The notes: generated from the sequence alone by a model not told the origin. DNA of 23,808 nucleotides from JBGSKV01 sp041740975 (GCA_041740975.1 JBGSKV010000059.1:1-23808); one strand, 5' to 3'; shown: positions 8,922 through 17,397, numbered from the stretch's first letter. A program made the numbers and translations.

Positions 8922-10325
8922 CTACGTGTTCATGTACTCCTGGAAATCATGTTCCAGGCTTTGAATAACGGCAAAATTTAATTTGCCGATTTTTTTCACT
9001 CGGGCTTTGAGTTCTGCGGCCGGAGTCAAATTACGTTCCGTAAAAAACTCATAAAAAGCGTGAGCTGCACCCACCACCTCTTTGTCTCGGTAGCAAGACG
9101 GCAATCGCGCCAAACTATCCAAGGCTATTCGCATAACTTTCTTCGATAGCTCTGCAACTTTCTGTTCCCTCAGGCCGAACATCGCATTGCTAAGCAATAT
9201 CGGTAAGTTCTCAATCTCCGGCATCATCATCTCAATAACGAGTTCTAATGCATCATCATCATAAATTAAACCTGTAAAGAATGCCGATGGCACCGATTCC
9301 CAAGCTCGACCCGGCCCGTCCACTGCGCGCATTTCCAAAAATCCTTTTGGACGTACCTCAGGGAAAAGAAGAGACAAATGGAGCTTGTAATCCTCAATTG
9401 TCGGGCTTTCGGTGGAAGTTGTCATCCATGTTTCAAAATCAACCCCGGAAGTCTCTATATATTGGCCACTTCGCTCGATGAACACCAACGGGGCGCGAAG
9501 GCTAAAGTCTAAATAAGTATCAACACAACTCTGCTTGCTTAGTTTTTGAACAACTGACTTCAGACCGACCAGCCCAGTTCGACTAGAGTCAATCTCGCGC
9601 CATATTCGCGAACGATACGAATCTTCATCACGCACTTTTCCGTCGACGATTCCAGAATAGGCGAACAACGCCGTAGCCAGTGGCGCCAGCATTTGACTGC
9701 CCATATATCTCTTCACAAGCGTATCTTCGTTAGGACCAAAATCCAAATTCGTTTGTTGGGTGCAGGTTTGACGCATCATACGACGACCAGCAGGACTTAC
9801 GGATTGAAAATACTTATCCATTTTCTGATAACGAGGTTTCGTGACTTGGAGCCCGATCTCTTCGACCGTATGCCAAGGATCAATCCCCATATAAAGCGGT
9901 GACCATCCACCTAGTTGCATTCGTTCGTGTGTGGTGTTTTGCACCTCTTTCAAACGGGCTAAGGCTTGATCTAGGCAAGGATATGGCTGCGTTGAACATT
10001 CGACCTGCCCACCCGGTTCAAAAGTAATGTAGTCTTTATCTAACGCAATTTTAAGAACTTCAGAATTTCTGGTCGCTGGTTTTCCATCCGCACCCACACC
10101 TTGCCAACCGTCATCTCGACCATTGCCCGGCAGTAATAAATCAACCGTTCCACCCGATGCAAACAATGGGGCCCGCTCATACTTTGCATTGAGATACATC
10201 AGCTCGGATTCGATACCAACGGCGCCGGGCCACTTCGGATGTTTGAGTTTATAATCTGAGTCTCGGAATACGAAAATATGCTTATCGAGGTAAGCTCGGC
10301 ACTCTTCTTTATTTAATTTAGACAT
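8922..10325 (-). CDS. Glutamate-cysteine ligase, GCS2 family (GshA/EgtA-like)
   Basis: 467 residues. It has GCS2-family signatures: GIESELMYL (G37-L45, with E39 and E41 as metal/ATP ligands) and FEPGGQVECSTQPYP (102-116). Arginine-rich segments follow (SPAGRRMMRQTCTQQTNLDFG), and RPKGFLEMRAVDGPGRAWESV lies in the C-terminal part. The family joins glutamate and cysteine to form gamma-glutamylcysteine, the first step of glutathione or ergothioneine-type thiol synthesis. I cannot tell GshA from EgtA, and no glutathione synthetase or egt gene is in the window, so no symbol is given. It lies 25 bp after the ExbD gene and 11 bp before the dehydrogenase. Both downstream enzymes act on glutamate. Confidence 0.85.
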   Translation of the reverse strand: MSKLNKEECRAYLDKHIFVFRDSDYKLKHPKWPGAVGIESELMYLNAKYERAPLFASGGTVDLLLPGNGRDDGWQGVGADGKPATRNSEVLKIALDKDYITFEPGGQVECSTQPYPCLDQALARLKEVQNTTHERMQLGGWSPLYMGIDPWHTVEEIGLQVTKPRYQKMDKYFQSVSPAGRRMMRQTCTQQTNLDFGPNEDTLVKRYMGSQMLAPLATALFAYSGIVDGKVRDEDSYRSRIWREIDSSRTGLVGLKSVVQKLSKQSCVDTYLDFSLRAPLVFIERSGQYIETSGVDFETWMTTSTESPTIEDYKLHLSLLFPEVRPKGFLEMRAVDGPGRAWESVPSAFFTGLIYDDDALELVIEMMMPEIENLPILLSNAMFGLREQKVAELSKKVMRIALDSLARLPSCYRDKEVVGAAHAFYEFFTERNLTPAAELKARVKKIGKLNFAVIQSLEHDFQEYMNT

Positions 10326-10350
10326 GGGTACCTAAAAAAAGGGAAAGCCC

Positions 10351-10755
10351 CTACTGGGATTGTTCAACATTGATCGCAAAATCATTTACACCGCTTTTGC
10401 GTACAACATCAATAAGCTTTACGACCAAACCATGCGTAACGGCTTCGTCAGCGGCGATTAGAGCCTGAAGCTCGGTGTTGGGCTTCTGTTGGGCCTTAAT
10501 AATGCCAGGGACTTCGTCCAAGCCAATCGACTTGCCGCCAAAATAGATCTGCGATTCTTTGTCGATGGCAAAGGTCAAAGACTCCTTGGCAACTGGTGCT
10601 GTGGCGCTGGCCTCAGGCAGCTTCAAGGGTATGGACTGCGAAACAATGTAATTGGCGGTCACCATAAAGATAACCAAGAGCACGAGCACGACGTCAACTA
10701 AAGGGGTGACGTTGATGCCGGTGATTTCGTCTTCATCTAACAAGCCACCAGACAT
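10351..10755 (-). CDS. ExbD/TolR-family motor subunit
   Basis: 134 residues with the standard layout: short cytoplasmic N-terminus (MSGGLLDEDEITGINVTP), one membrane helix from about 19 to 40, then a periplasmic domain. Asp21 in INVTPLVDVVLVLLVIFM is the conserved membrane residue that carries protons in this family. With the ExbB-like partner it should form an inner-membrane, proton-driven motor that passes energy to a periplasmic partner such as TonB or TolA. No such partner is in the window, so ExbD, TolR or a gliding/secretion paralogue cannot be told apart. It begins 11 bp after the ExbB-like gene. Confidence 0.92.
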   Translation of the reverse strand: MSGGLLDEDEITGINVTPLVDVVLVLLVIFMVTANYIVSQSIPLKLPEASATAPVAKESLTFAIDKESQIYFGGKSIGLDEVPGIIKAQQKPNTELQALIAADEAVTHGLVVKLIDVVRKSGVNDFAINVEQSQ

Positions 10756-10766
10756 AAGCGAATCTC

Positions 10767-11387
10767 CTAGCGACTATAATGGGACAAAAGAAGTTTCTTA
10801 ACAGCTTCCGCTTGGTTGTAATGTCGCTTCACAAGGCGGTTGTAAGTGTTGAAAGCAATGACTGCAGGTATCGCCACAAACAAACCCACTGCCGTGGCCA
10901 CCAGTGCTTCCGAAATCCCGCCCATGACGATTTGTGGACCACCCGCCGGGTTGGCACTCAAATCGTGAAACGCCTGAATGATACCAATGACCGTACCTAG
11001 AAGTCCGATGAAAGGCGCGTTGTTCCCGAGCGTTCCCAAGAACGTTAAACCACGGTCGAGATGCTGGCGTTCACTGGCTAAGTATGCCGACATGGATTCT
11101 TCCATCGCATTCGGACCTTTGTCCGTATATTGAATACCACGTTGCAAACATTCACTGGAGGGTCCGGGATGATCGTCACAAAGGTTTTTGATCCCTTTGG
11201 TGTCGTTTTCCACCAATAATGCCGTGAGACGTTGGAGATAAGCAGGAAAATTCATTTTAATTTTTTGAAAAAAGAAAAACCTCTCGATGATAACAGCTAG
11301 GGATAAAATACTCAGCGCTATCAGCAACCACAAAACCCATTCGGCGCCAAACAGTGTCATACCAAGCAAGCGATCTACTATATTCAT
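10767..11387 (-). CDS. ExbB/TolQ/MotA-family motor subunit
   Basis: 206 residues with three membrane helices, at about 17-37, 118-140 and 160-182. The second contains the family-typical APFIGLLGTVIGIIQAF and the third the small-residue stretch ISEALVATAVGLFVAIP. ExbB-like proteins form the pentameric channel around two ExbD helices and convert proton flow into motion. The cytoplasmic domain lies between helices 1 and 2, as expected. It is the first gene of a four-gene cluster with ExbD, glutamate-cysteine ligase and glutamate dehydrogenase. A GAGGGGAT segment lies 9 nt upstream of the ATG. A TATAAT box is about 40 bp upstream of the start. Confidence 0.93.
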   Translation of the reverse strand: MNIVDRLLGMTLFGAEWVLWLLIALSILSLAVIIERFFFFQKIKMNFPAYLQRLTALLVENDTKGIKNLCDDHPGPSSECLQRGIQYTDKGPNAMEESMSAYLASERQHLDRGLTFLGTLGNNAPFIGLLGTVIGIIQAFHDLSANPAGGPQIVMGGISEALVATAVGLFVAIPAVIAFNTYNRLVKRHYNQAEAVKKLLLSHYSR

Positions 11388-11426
11388 ACGCTACGCATCC
11401 CCTCAGTTCGAAAAACATTCACAGTT

Positions 11427-11432
11427 ATTATA
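11427..11432 (-). promoter_or_regulatory. Candidate -10 box for the exbB-exbD-GCS2-GDH cluster
   Basis: On the minus strand this reads TATAAT, a perfect match to the sigma-70 -10 consensus, about 40 bp before the ExbB-like start. I see no good -35 at 16-18 bp, so the call rests on the -10 and its position alone. Confidence 0.35.
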
Positions 11433-11526
11433 ACGCTTGTCGCTCGCAAACTCGCTAGGCAAAAATTCCCCTGTTTTCTAAAATCCGCCGATGGCCAGGC
11501 CCTCTGACTGCCATGGCTTCAGAACC

Positions 11527-12474
11527 CTATGGAAAAACGAGAGCCAAATCCCCTTCGATTTGTGCCATACGAGTTTGATTAATTTCTACACTAGCTTGAG
11601 TATGATGAGAGCGAGCTAAGTAAATGTCTTGTTCGCCTTCTCTATGTTTGTAAATTTGCAGGGTCTCGAGAACTTTATCGCCCAGGTAATAAGTCATTTC
11701 GAAAACGGGCGGGGAGCTAGGCGTTATGGTTGTGTACTTTACACCATAAAGTTTGGAGATTTTATCGATCCATGTATTGACTTTGGTATTAGCACTTGCA
11801 TCTTTACCACCCTTAAACTGCCAGCTGACTTCACCCTGAGGATCAAAACCATCCTTGGAGACAGTATACGTCACGAGGCCTTTCTTGCCTTTCAGTTTCA
11901 CATCGATGCGATTGGCACTTGCAACTTCACTTCCGAGGAGGTTTCGCTCGAACAACCTTGTCTTAGCCTGCGCCATAACATCGAGAATGCTGCCATCGAC
12001 CAGATAAACATTGCCCGTCAACTTATCTTTGATGAAGTAATAACGAGTTCCAAAGTTTCGAATTCCTATTTGATAAACTGGTTGCCGTTCACCGTTCTGC
12101 AACTCTATTTCGAGGGTGATGGCACTTTGAATAAGCCCATATTCACCGAGGTTTTCCTGCGCAACTACACCTAAATCTCGAACGGCACGGAGTGGCGATA
12201 GCAAGCTTACAACATTTGCGTCAGGAGAATCCGCTGCTCTAAAAACCTCAATAACGCCAGCCGCCTTATGCTCGACCCAAATGAACTCACCATCTTTGTA
12301 GACGATCACTTCTTGATTGGGATCTTTATATATAATTTGCTTCCAGGCGATTTCTTTCAAATCGACAAGAGGGACTTGATCGGCTGTCTTCGGGTCGATG
12401 GGTCTCGATGCCCAATAAGTCGGAATCAAACTTAAAATAAGTACTATAGTTAGTATCCCAATCTCACGGCGCAT
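11527..12474 (-). CDS. DUF4340-like membrane-anchored protein, partner of the GldG-like gene
   Basis: With the start at 12474 the product has 315 residues. GGGAG lies 8 nt upstream of this ATG, and MRREIGILTIVLILSLIP then forms a single N-terminal membrane anchor (about 5-23). An in-frame extension to 12552 exists but would sit wholly inside the GldG-like gene. The rest (WKQIIYKDPNQEVIVYKDG, YYFIKDKLTGNVYLVDGS) is a beta-rich extracytoplasmic domain resembling DUF4340, a family often found beside GldG-like genes. No catalytic residues are evident. It overlaps the GldG-like gene by 11 bp, which points to translational coupling. It probably works with the ABC system in the same operon, but its molecular role is unknown. 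Confidence 0.8.
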   Translation of the reverse strand: MRREIGILTIVLILSLIPTYWASRPIDPKTADQVPLVDLKEIAWKQIIYKDPNQEVIVYKDGEFIWVEHKAAGVIEVFRAADSPDANVVSLLSPLRAVRDLGVVAQENLGEYGLIQSAITLEIELQNGERQPVYQIGIRNFGTRYYFIKDKLTGNVYLVDGSILDVMAQAKTRLFERNLLGSEVASANRIDVKLKGKKGLVTYTVSKDGFDPQGEVSWQFKGGKDASANTKVNTWIDKISKLYGVKYTTITPSSPPVFEMTYYLGDKVLETLQIYKHREGEQDIYLARSHHTQASVEINQTRMAQIEGDLALVFP

Positions 12475-14344
12475 CGGTGGTCTCCCGATCTTTGCTGTTT
12501 TGTTCCGTGTCTCTATGAAGTGATTTTCGTCGAGGACGCCTCGTAGCCACAAATCCTATGACAAGAACCAGCAATGGTATGCCAACGATCATCCCGCCAA
12601 AAAGAAAGGCATCGGACTGTCCAGAGTGTAAGACAGGAATGTCTTCTTCACTCGACACTTCACCCGATAATGCACCCAAACCAGACAACCATTTCAAGGC
12701 ATCGGCAAGCATCTGCTGGTTCGCGGGATTGGGCATCAGTAGCTCGGTGATCCATGTCGCATCTCCAAAAACTATGGTCTTCGCAGCTTGAGCATTGGCG
12801 TCTGGAGTTCTCACTCCGGCACTGGCTAAGATAAACGTGCCATTTTTCTCGTCGGCATCCTGTTTAAAATTCTTGTTCGCGTCACGAAACGATGAGCTGT
12901 AGGTTTTGAGAAGTTCATACTGTGCCCACGGGCCTGATTTTTCTTTGAGATCTAAAGATGCCGTTTCAAAAATCAAAACCGCCACACGTTCCTCGTTGCG
13001 AGCCAGATTGACCACCGCCTCGTGCGAGGTAAATAAATTTGTAAAGAGTAGCCAATGATCCAACTCAGTACGAGTGGCTCTAGCGAATTTTTTCACATCA
13101 GCCACAGTTTCGGGAACCACCGTCACGCCCATGTCTTGTAGTAAGGCCATGAGTGGATCTTTGGCGGGATCAAACCCCTCTTTTCGCGGATCAAGTAAGA
13201 CCAACATATGCCCACCACGAGCCTGAAACTCGCGAATCGCTCTGACTTCCTCCGTTAAAAACGGTGTTTGGGGCGCAATGATTACAAGGAGAGAAGCATC
13301 GTCGGGAACTTTATTGGCGCTGCCTTCTGCGATTCCAAATAAACGCAACGAATAGCTGAGGTCTCGCCAAAGTTTTTCGGCTCCTTTCAGGCTCATACGG
13401 GGATCTTTACTGATGCTATCCCAGTTGAGTTCACCATGACCGCGGGTGAAGTAGGCCACTTTATTGGTTGTCGTTAGCTCAATGAGCGCTTTCTGAAACT
13501 GGCTATCCAGCGTTCGCAAATTCTTCCTGGCAGCCTCCAACGTCATACCAACTTTAATACGCTGGGTCTGCCGACCAATCGTCAAAACCACTTGGCCATT
13601 CGTTGTCACATCGAACTGCGATGAAACCGTAGGGTTGAGATCTTTATCATAGAATTGAAGCTTGACGCGGGGCTGAACGCTTGCCAGACGAGTAAAGTAA
13701 TCCGCGACGTATGGTCGCACGTCGTTAGTAAGCGGAAAGAAAATCATGACCTCCAAGTCTTGCGCCAAATTTGCCACTCCCTTGAGTGAGCCAGGACTAA
13801 CGGAGGTTGTCTTCAAATAGGAAACATCATACGAAATTTCTTGTTTCTTAGCGATGTAGTTCCAGCAAATCAAAATACAGAGCAAAAGCCCTAAAGATAG
13901 ACCGGCATAGAAAGCACCACGCTGTTGCCCGGAGTCCGCAAATTGTTCGCGGCCTCGACGCCATTCCGACCACTCGATTGTCATGGCCATAAAAGTACCA
14001 AGTACAAAGCATATCATCCAACTGCCTAGGACTACTTTCGAGAGCCAGTTATTCCCATTGAGTTCGTCAACAAACCAATATCTCTGGGCAAAGAGGAGAA
14101 CAAATCCGATCAAAATAACCTTTTGCCAAACGTAAATCCAAAACCAACTCTTACTCTCTTCCGGAAGTCGCTTGCGATAGGTGCGCATCACCAACCAAAC
14201 GAGAAGATTGGAGGCAACTAGAGAACCAAATCCAAAATATTGCAGAAAGTTGAAAGACTGGCTGAAGCTAAACCAGTTGTGCCCAAGGATGAGCGCGCAA
14301 AGACCCATGAAGAAAAGCGGCAATCGTAAAGTTTTTACGCTCAT
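12464..14344 (-). CDS. GldG-like ABC-associated membrane protein
   Basis: 626 residues from the ATG at 14344, which sits 2 bp after the permease stop and has GGCGGAG just upstream; an in-frame extension to 14389 overlaps the permease and is unlikely. Four or five N-terminal membrane helices occupy about 7-165. A large extracytoplasmic domain follows, with ABC-auxiliary/GldG-type features (VMIFFPLTNDVRPYVADYF, VAYFTRGHGELNW, GGHMLVLLDPR). A C-terminal helix lies at about 580-602 with a basic tail (RRPRRK). In Bacteroidota, GldA, GldF and GldG form an ABC complex linked to gliding; relatives occur in non-gliding bacteria with unknown substrates. The multi-helix N-terminus is longer than the usual single anchor, perhaps a fusion with extra permease-like helices. 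Confidence 0.82.
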   Translation of the reverse strand: MSVKTLRLPLFFMGLCALILGHNWFSFSQSFNFLQYFGFGSLVASNLLVWLVMRTYRKRLPEESKSWFWIYVWQKVILIGFVLLFAQRYWFVDELNGNNWLSKVVLGSWMICFVLGTFMAMTIEWSEWRRGREQFADSGQQRGAFYAGLSLGLLLCILICWNYIAKKQEISYDVSYLKTTSVSPGSLKGVANLAQDLEVMIFFPLTNDVRPYVADYFTRLASVQPRVKLQFYDKDLNPTVSSQFDVTTNGQVVLTIGRQTQRIKVGMTLEAARKNLRTLDSQFQKALIELTTTNKVAYFTRGHGELNWDSISKDPRMSLKGAEKLWRDLSYSLRLFGIAEGSANKVPDDASLLVIIAPQTPFLTEEVRAIREFQARGGHMLVLLDPRKEGFDPAKDPLMALLQDMGVTVVPETVADVKKFARATRTELDHWLLFTNLFTSHEAVVNLARNEERVAVLIFETASLDLKEKSGPWAQYELLKTYSSSFRDANKNFKQDADEKNGTFILASAGVRTPDANAQAAKTIVFGDATWITELLMPNPANQQMLADALKWLSGLGALSGEVSSEEDIPVLHSGQSDAFLFGGMIVGIPLLVLVIGFVATRRPRRKSLHRDTEQNSKDRETTDAP

Positions 14345-14346
14345 AC

Positions 14347-15075
14347 TCAACTCCGCCAATTTCGTGAGGCGATTGCTTTGGTCGCACATTCTAAGAAGAA
14401 AAAGATAAAGCTCACATAAAAGACGACATCAGCCAGGCGCAATATGCCCAACTTGAAGCCCTGGAAATGCAAATTATGTATGGCCAAATACGCGAACAAA
14501 CCTTTATAAGGCTCACCCACGACATCTGAAAGCATCCACAATACTAAAAATGTGATTGTAATCAGCGTACCGATAATGGTGGCGATCCATTGATTTGGCG
14601 AAAGAGCTGAAGCGAATACCCCGATACTCAGCACCGAAGCACCAACCAGAAACACTCCCAAATAGCCAGTCGCAATATGCGCAAGTGAAACTTTGCCATT
14701 CACAAAAATGAGGGCTGGTAAATATAGTGAAACCAGAAGCAAGAAAGCAAAGAACATCGCCGCCGACAAGAATTTGCCATAGACGATTTGGCGCTCACTC
14801 ACCGGGGACGAGAATAGCAAAACTGCCGTCTTCGCCTGCTTCTCTTCAGCTATCAGTCGTGCACTTAACAGCACACCCGCCACCATCGCCACACCACTTG
14901 AAAAATAAAAAAAACTTTCGAGAACACTAGAAGAAAGGCGTGCGCCCGTTCCCAGCGCTAGCGCTTGGAATAAAACGCCGTCCATGAAGAGAACAATGGC
15001 AGAAACAATATATGCAGTCCAAGTCGTGAAGTATTGTCTAAGTTCTCGTGCGGCGATGACCCAAATTTGTCTCAC
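14347..15075 (-). CDS. ABC-2-type permease (GldF-like)
   Basis: 242 residues with about six membrane helices. It opens with the ABC-2 permease pattern (RQIWVIAARELRQYFTTW), followed by helix, MVAGVLLSARLIAEEKQ and LLFSSPVSERQIVYGKFL, all hallmarks of the family. The start is GTG at 15075; its GTGA overlaps the ATPase stop by 4 bp, so translation is probably coupled. It should form the membrane channel of the ABC transporter with the ATPase encoded just upstream. The next gene, GldG-like, begins 2 bp after its stop. The substrate cannot be read from the sequence. Confidence 0.9.
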   Translation of the reverse strand: MRQIWVIAARELRQYFTTWTAYIVSAIVLFMDGVLFQALALGTGARLSSSVLESFFYFSSGVAMVAGVLLSARLIAEEKQAKTAVLLFSSPVSERQIVYGKFLSAAMFFAFLLLVSLYLPALIFVNGKVSLAHIATGYLGVFLVGASVLSIGVFASALSPNQWIATIIGTLITITFLVLWMLSDVVGEPYKGLFAYLAIHNLHFQGFKLGILRLADVVFYVSFIFFFLECATKAIASRNWRS

Positions 15076-16025
15076 GGCCCGTTCCCCTTTGCATCCTGGT
15101 TATGAACCAACTGAACAAAGAGCGCTTCGAGTCCAGATTTTTGTCGCGCCAACGAAATCAGCGAGGCGCCTTCCGCGATCACAAGCTCAGCGATGGCTGG
15201 ACGAATGTCCGCATCAACTTCAATTTGTAAAGTCCAAGCAGTGGCGTAAGGGACTTGAGATTTTTCAATTTTTATGACACCCGTTAAACGCGAAATTTTC
15301 GATTCGATATCGTTCACATCGGGCGTCTCGATTTCGAGTTCAATTCTATTGGTAACGCGAAGATTCCGCTCTAGCTCCACCTCGTGGCCTTGCGCGATGA
15401 TTTTGCCGTGGTGCAAAATAAAAATCTGATCGCAAGTCTGCGTGACTTCAGACAAGATATGACTCGAAAGTATCACGGTGTGCTCGCCACGCAGGGACTT
15501 TACCAAGTCTCGCATATGGACGATCTGCACCGGATCGAGACCTTTGATCGGCTCATCCAAGATAAGGACACGCGGTCGATGCACGAGAGCCTGCGCAATT
15601 CCGACCCGCTGGCGAAAGCCGTGCGAAAGTTCGTAGAGACGAACATCCTGCACGTCACCCAACCCTGTTTTGCTGATGGCATAGTCGAGTCCGGCTTCAA
15701 CTCTTATGCCAGTCAAACCTTTGAGCTTTGCAACGAAAGTAAGATAAGCACGAGTCGTCATATCGTCATAGAGTGGAGGAGTGTCGGGGAGGTAGCCAAT
15801 GAGTGGTTTTATTTTCTGCGGCTCTCGCACGACGTCAAAGCCATCGATGGTCACCCGACCATGCGAGGGAAGCAGGCAGCCGCTGAGAATGCTCAGCATT
15901 GTCGATTTGCCAGCACCATTGAGGCCGAGGAAGCCAACGATGTCACCTTCTTCTATAGAAAGCTGAACGCTATTTAGCGCTAAGTGGTTTCGATAAAACT
16001 TGGTTAGGCGCTCAGCATGAATCAC
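15072..16025 (-). CDS. ABC transporter ATPase (GldA-like)
   Basis: 317 residues: a nucleotide-binding domain of about 220 residues plus a C-terminal extension of about 95. Motifs: Walker A GLNGAGKST (34-42), signature YELSHGFRQRVGIAQAL (131-147; LSHGF replaces the classic LSGGQ, common in this subfamily), Walker B VLILDEP with catalytic E158, D-loop KGLDP, and switch His189. The Q-loop reads GYLPD, as in GldA/ABC-2 exporters. It energises the adjacent permease and GldG-like protein. It is the first gene of a four-gene cluster; a strong promoter candidate lies upstream, shared back-to-back with the LysR gene. Confidence 0.93.
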   Translation of the reverse strand: MIHAERLTKFYRNHLALNSVQLSIEEGDIVGFLGLNGAGKSTMLSILSGCLLPSHGRVTIDGFDVVREPQKIKPLIGYLPDTPPLYDDMTTRAYLTFVAKLKGLTGIRVEAGLDYAISKTGLGDVQDVRLYELSHGFRQRVGIAQALVHRPRVLILDEPIKGLDPVQIVHMRDLVKSLRGEHTVILSSHILSEVTQTCDQIFILHHGKIIAQGHEVELERNLRVTNRIELEIETPDVNDIESKISRLTGVIKIEKSQVPYATAWTLQIEVDADIRPAIAELVIAEGASLISLARQKSGLEALFVQLVHNQDAKGNGP

Positions 16026-16126
16026 AATTCGAAGATCCCAAATGTTTCAGAAACTATCCCTCCAGCGTGCAGAAAACTACGATTTAAGTCAATAGGATAG
16101 CCATGTCTGGGCTCGGAGTGTTGCTA

Positions 16127-16156
16127 GTTATAAATTCTCACGTCTCATATTGACAA
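16127..16156 (-). promoter_or_regulatory. Candidate promoter of the ABC/GldG-like cluster
   Basis: On the minus strand, TTGTCA (16151-16156) and TATAAC (16127-16132) are separated by 18 bp. Each hexamer matches the sigma-70 consensus at 5 of 6 positions. It lies about 100 bp before the ATPase start. Confidence 0.55.
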
Positions 16157-16178
16157 TAAGATGGGCACGTCGTATTTC
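16150..16178 (+). promoter_or_regulatory. Candidate promoter of the LysR-type regulator
   Basis: TTGACA (16150-16155) is a perfect -35 match. The hexamer 17 bp downstream, TATTTC, is a weak -10. The -35 physically overlaps the -35 of the opposing ABC promoter. Weak -10 boxes are common at activator-dependent or autoregulated LysR promoters. Confidence 0.35.
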
Positions 16179-16223
16179 CAACTTATATAAATGAACTTCC
16201 CGAACCCATAGAGCAGGTGCCCC

Positions 16224-17186
16224 ATGGTAAAGCTAATGGATCATCTCAATTTGAACCACCTTCGGGTGTTCGAAGCCGTCCATCGTACGCGCAGCATGAC
16301 CAAAGCTGCTTCTGAACTCCATCTCACACAGTCGGGCATTAGCCAACACATCAAAGCCCTAGAAGACAGTTTGAATCTGACGCTATTTGACCGCCACAAA
16401 CAAAAAATTATCCCCACATCCGTTGCCAATACACTTTTTGAAAAATGCACGGATGGCTTCAACGAACTCGAACGCACACTTTGGTACCTGACCGAAAGTC
16501 ATAAGCAACTTATGGGCCGGGTCAAGATTGGGTTACCGGTCGAGTTTGGCAATAATATTGTTCTGCCGTTGGTGAGTGATTTTATCAAATCGCATCCAAA
16601 AGTTAGGGTCGATATTACCTTTGGCCTTGCCAATGAAATGCATGAGCCACTTCTCGATGGTCTCATCGATTTTGCGTATGTCGATGGGTTTTCGGTGAAT
16701 TCAAATTTTACGAGCGAAAAAGTCTTTGATGATATTTATGAACTCTGCGCGACCAAAGACTATTTAAAGGACAAAGGCAAATTCGCGAATACTTTGGACT
16801 TCTATCAAACACTGGACTATGTCGATTATTTAGATGGCGAACCGGTCATGCGCATGTGGCTTAATCATCACGTCAAGGAAGCCAAGTCCGATAAGTATGA
16901 TCTCAATGTTCGTTTCACGTCCCAAAACACCCCAAGTATTTACCATATGATTCAGTGCGGTCTCGGCGCAGGTGTATTGCCACGACATTTGCTCGACAAA
17001 CTTGACAAAGGCGGTAAGAATGTCGAGCGTTTGCCTGGCAACGGCACTCTATTGGTTTCGCCAATCAGTTGCACGTACTTGGCTTCACGCACTCAGTCGC
17101 GGCCGGCCGAAATGCTGATGAAATTTATTAATGAAAAGCTAAAAAGCAAAAAAGACAAAGAAAAGGCTCGAAATGCCAAATCATAA
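16224..17186 (+). CDS. LysR-family transcriptional regulator
   Basis: 320 residues. The N-terminal winged helix-turn-helix (about 8-67) is clear: LNHLRVFEAVHRTRSMTKAA, then LTQSGISQHIKALEDSL and LTLFDR. A periplasmic-binding-protein-like effector domain follows (about 90-305), ending in a Lys-rich tail. The effector is unknown. An alternative start four residues later (ATG at 16236) is possible, because the ribosome site for 16224 is poor. It is divergent from the ABC/GldG-like operon, with 198 bp between starts, the classic arrangement for a LysR protein that controls its neighbour. It overlaps the next small gene by 14 bp. Confidence 0.92.
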   Translation: MVKLMDHLNLNHLRVFEAVHRTRSMTKAASELHLTQSGISQHIKALEDSLNLTLFDRHKQKIIPTSVANTLFEKCTDGFNELERTLWYLTESHKQLMGRVKIGLPVEFGNNIVLPLVSDFIKSHPKVRVDITFGLANEMHEPLLDGLIDFAYVDGFSVNSNFTSEKVFDDIYELCATKDYLKDKGKFANTLDFYQTLDYVDYLDGEPVMRMWLNHHVKEAKSDKYDLNVRFTSQNTPSIYHMIQCGLGAGVLPRHLLDKLDKGGKNVERLPGNGTLLVSPISCTYLASRTQSRPAEMLMKFINEKLKSKKDKEKARNAKS

Positions 17187-17397
17187 TGACGAAGATAATG
17201 TCACCAATTTAAAAGACTTCAAAAAGCGCCCGACTCCGAAACGTAACCTCAACGGTGCCAGCGCGGGATATAGCAAACCAGCCTCTTCTTGGAATACGGG
17301 CTGGCGCCGCAAAACAGTCACTGTCATTCAGTTTATTTTCGTGGCGGGTTTGAGTTTTTACTTCATGCAAACTTGTAGTTCCATATTCCCGCATTAA
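17173..17397 (+). CDS. Small single-span membrane protein, unknown
   Basis: 74 residues. The ATG lies inside the last codons of the LysR gene in another frame (14-bp overlap), with AAAAGG at proper spacing upstream. Residues 1-46 are polar and basic (NLKDFKKRPTPKRN), and about 48-66 form one hydrophobic helix (VTVIQFIFVAGLSFYFM). This predicts an N-in inner-membrane protein with a short periplasmic tail. No family is recognised. Overlap with the regulator suggests co-expression. The gene ends 24 bp before the convergent HNH gene. Confidence 0.65.
   Translation: MPNHNDEDNVTNLKDFKKRPTPKRNLNGASAGYSKPASSWNTGWRRKTVTVIQFIFVAGLSFYFMQTCSSIFPH

Noticed and set aside
11629..12174. Plus-strand 181-codon frame
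   Set aside because: It is antisense to the DUF4340-like gene, whose membrane anchor and operon overlaps support the minus strand.
15384..15977. Plus-strand 197-codon frame
   Set aside because: It is antisense to the ABC ATPase, where Walker A, signature and Walker B motifs are all on the minus strand.
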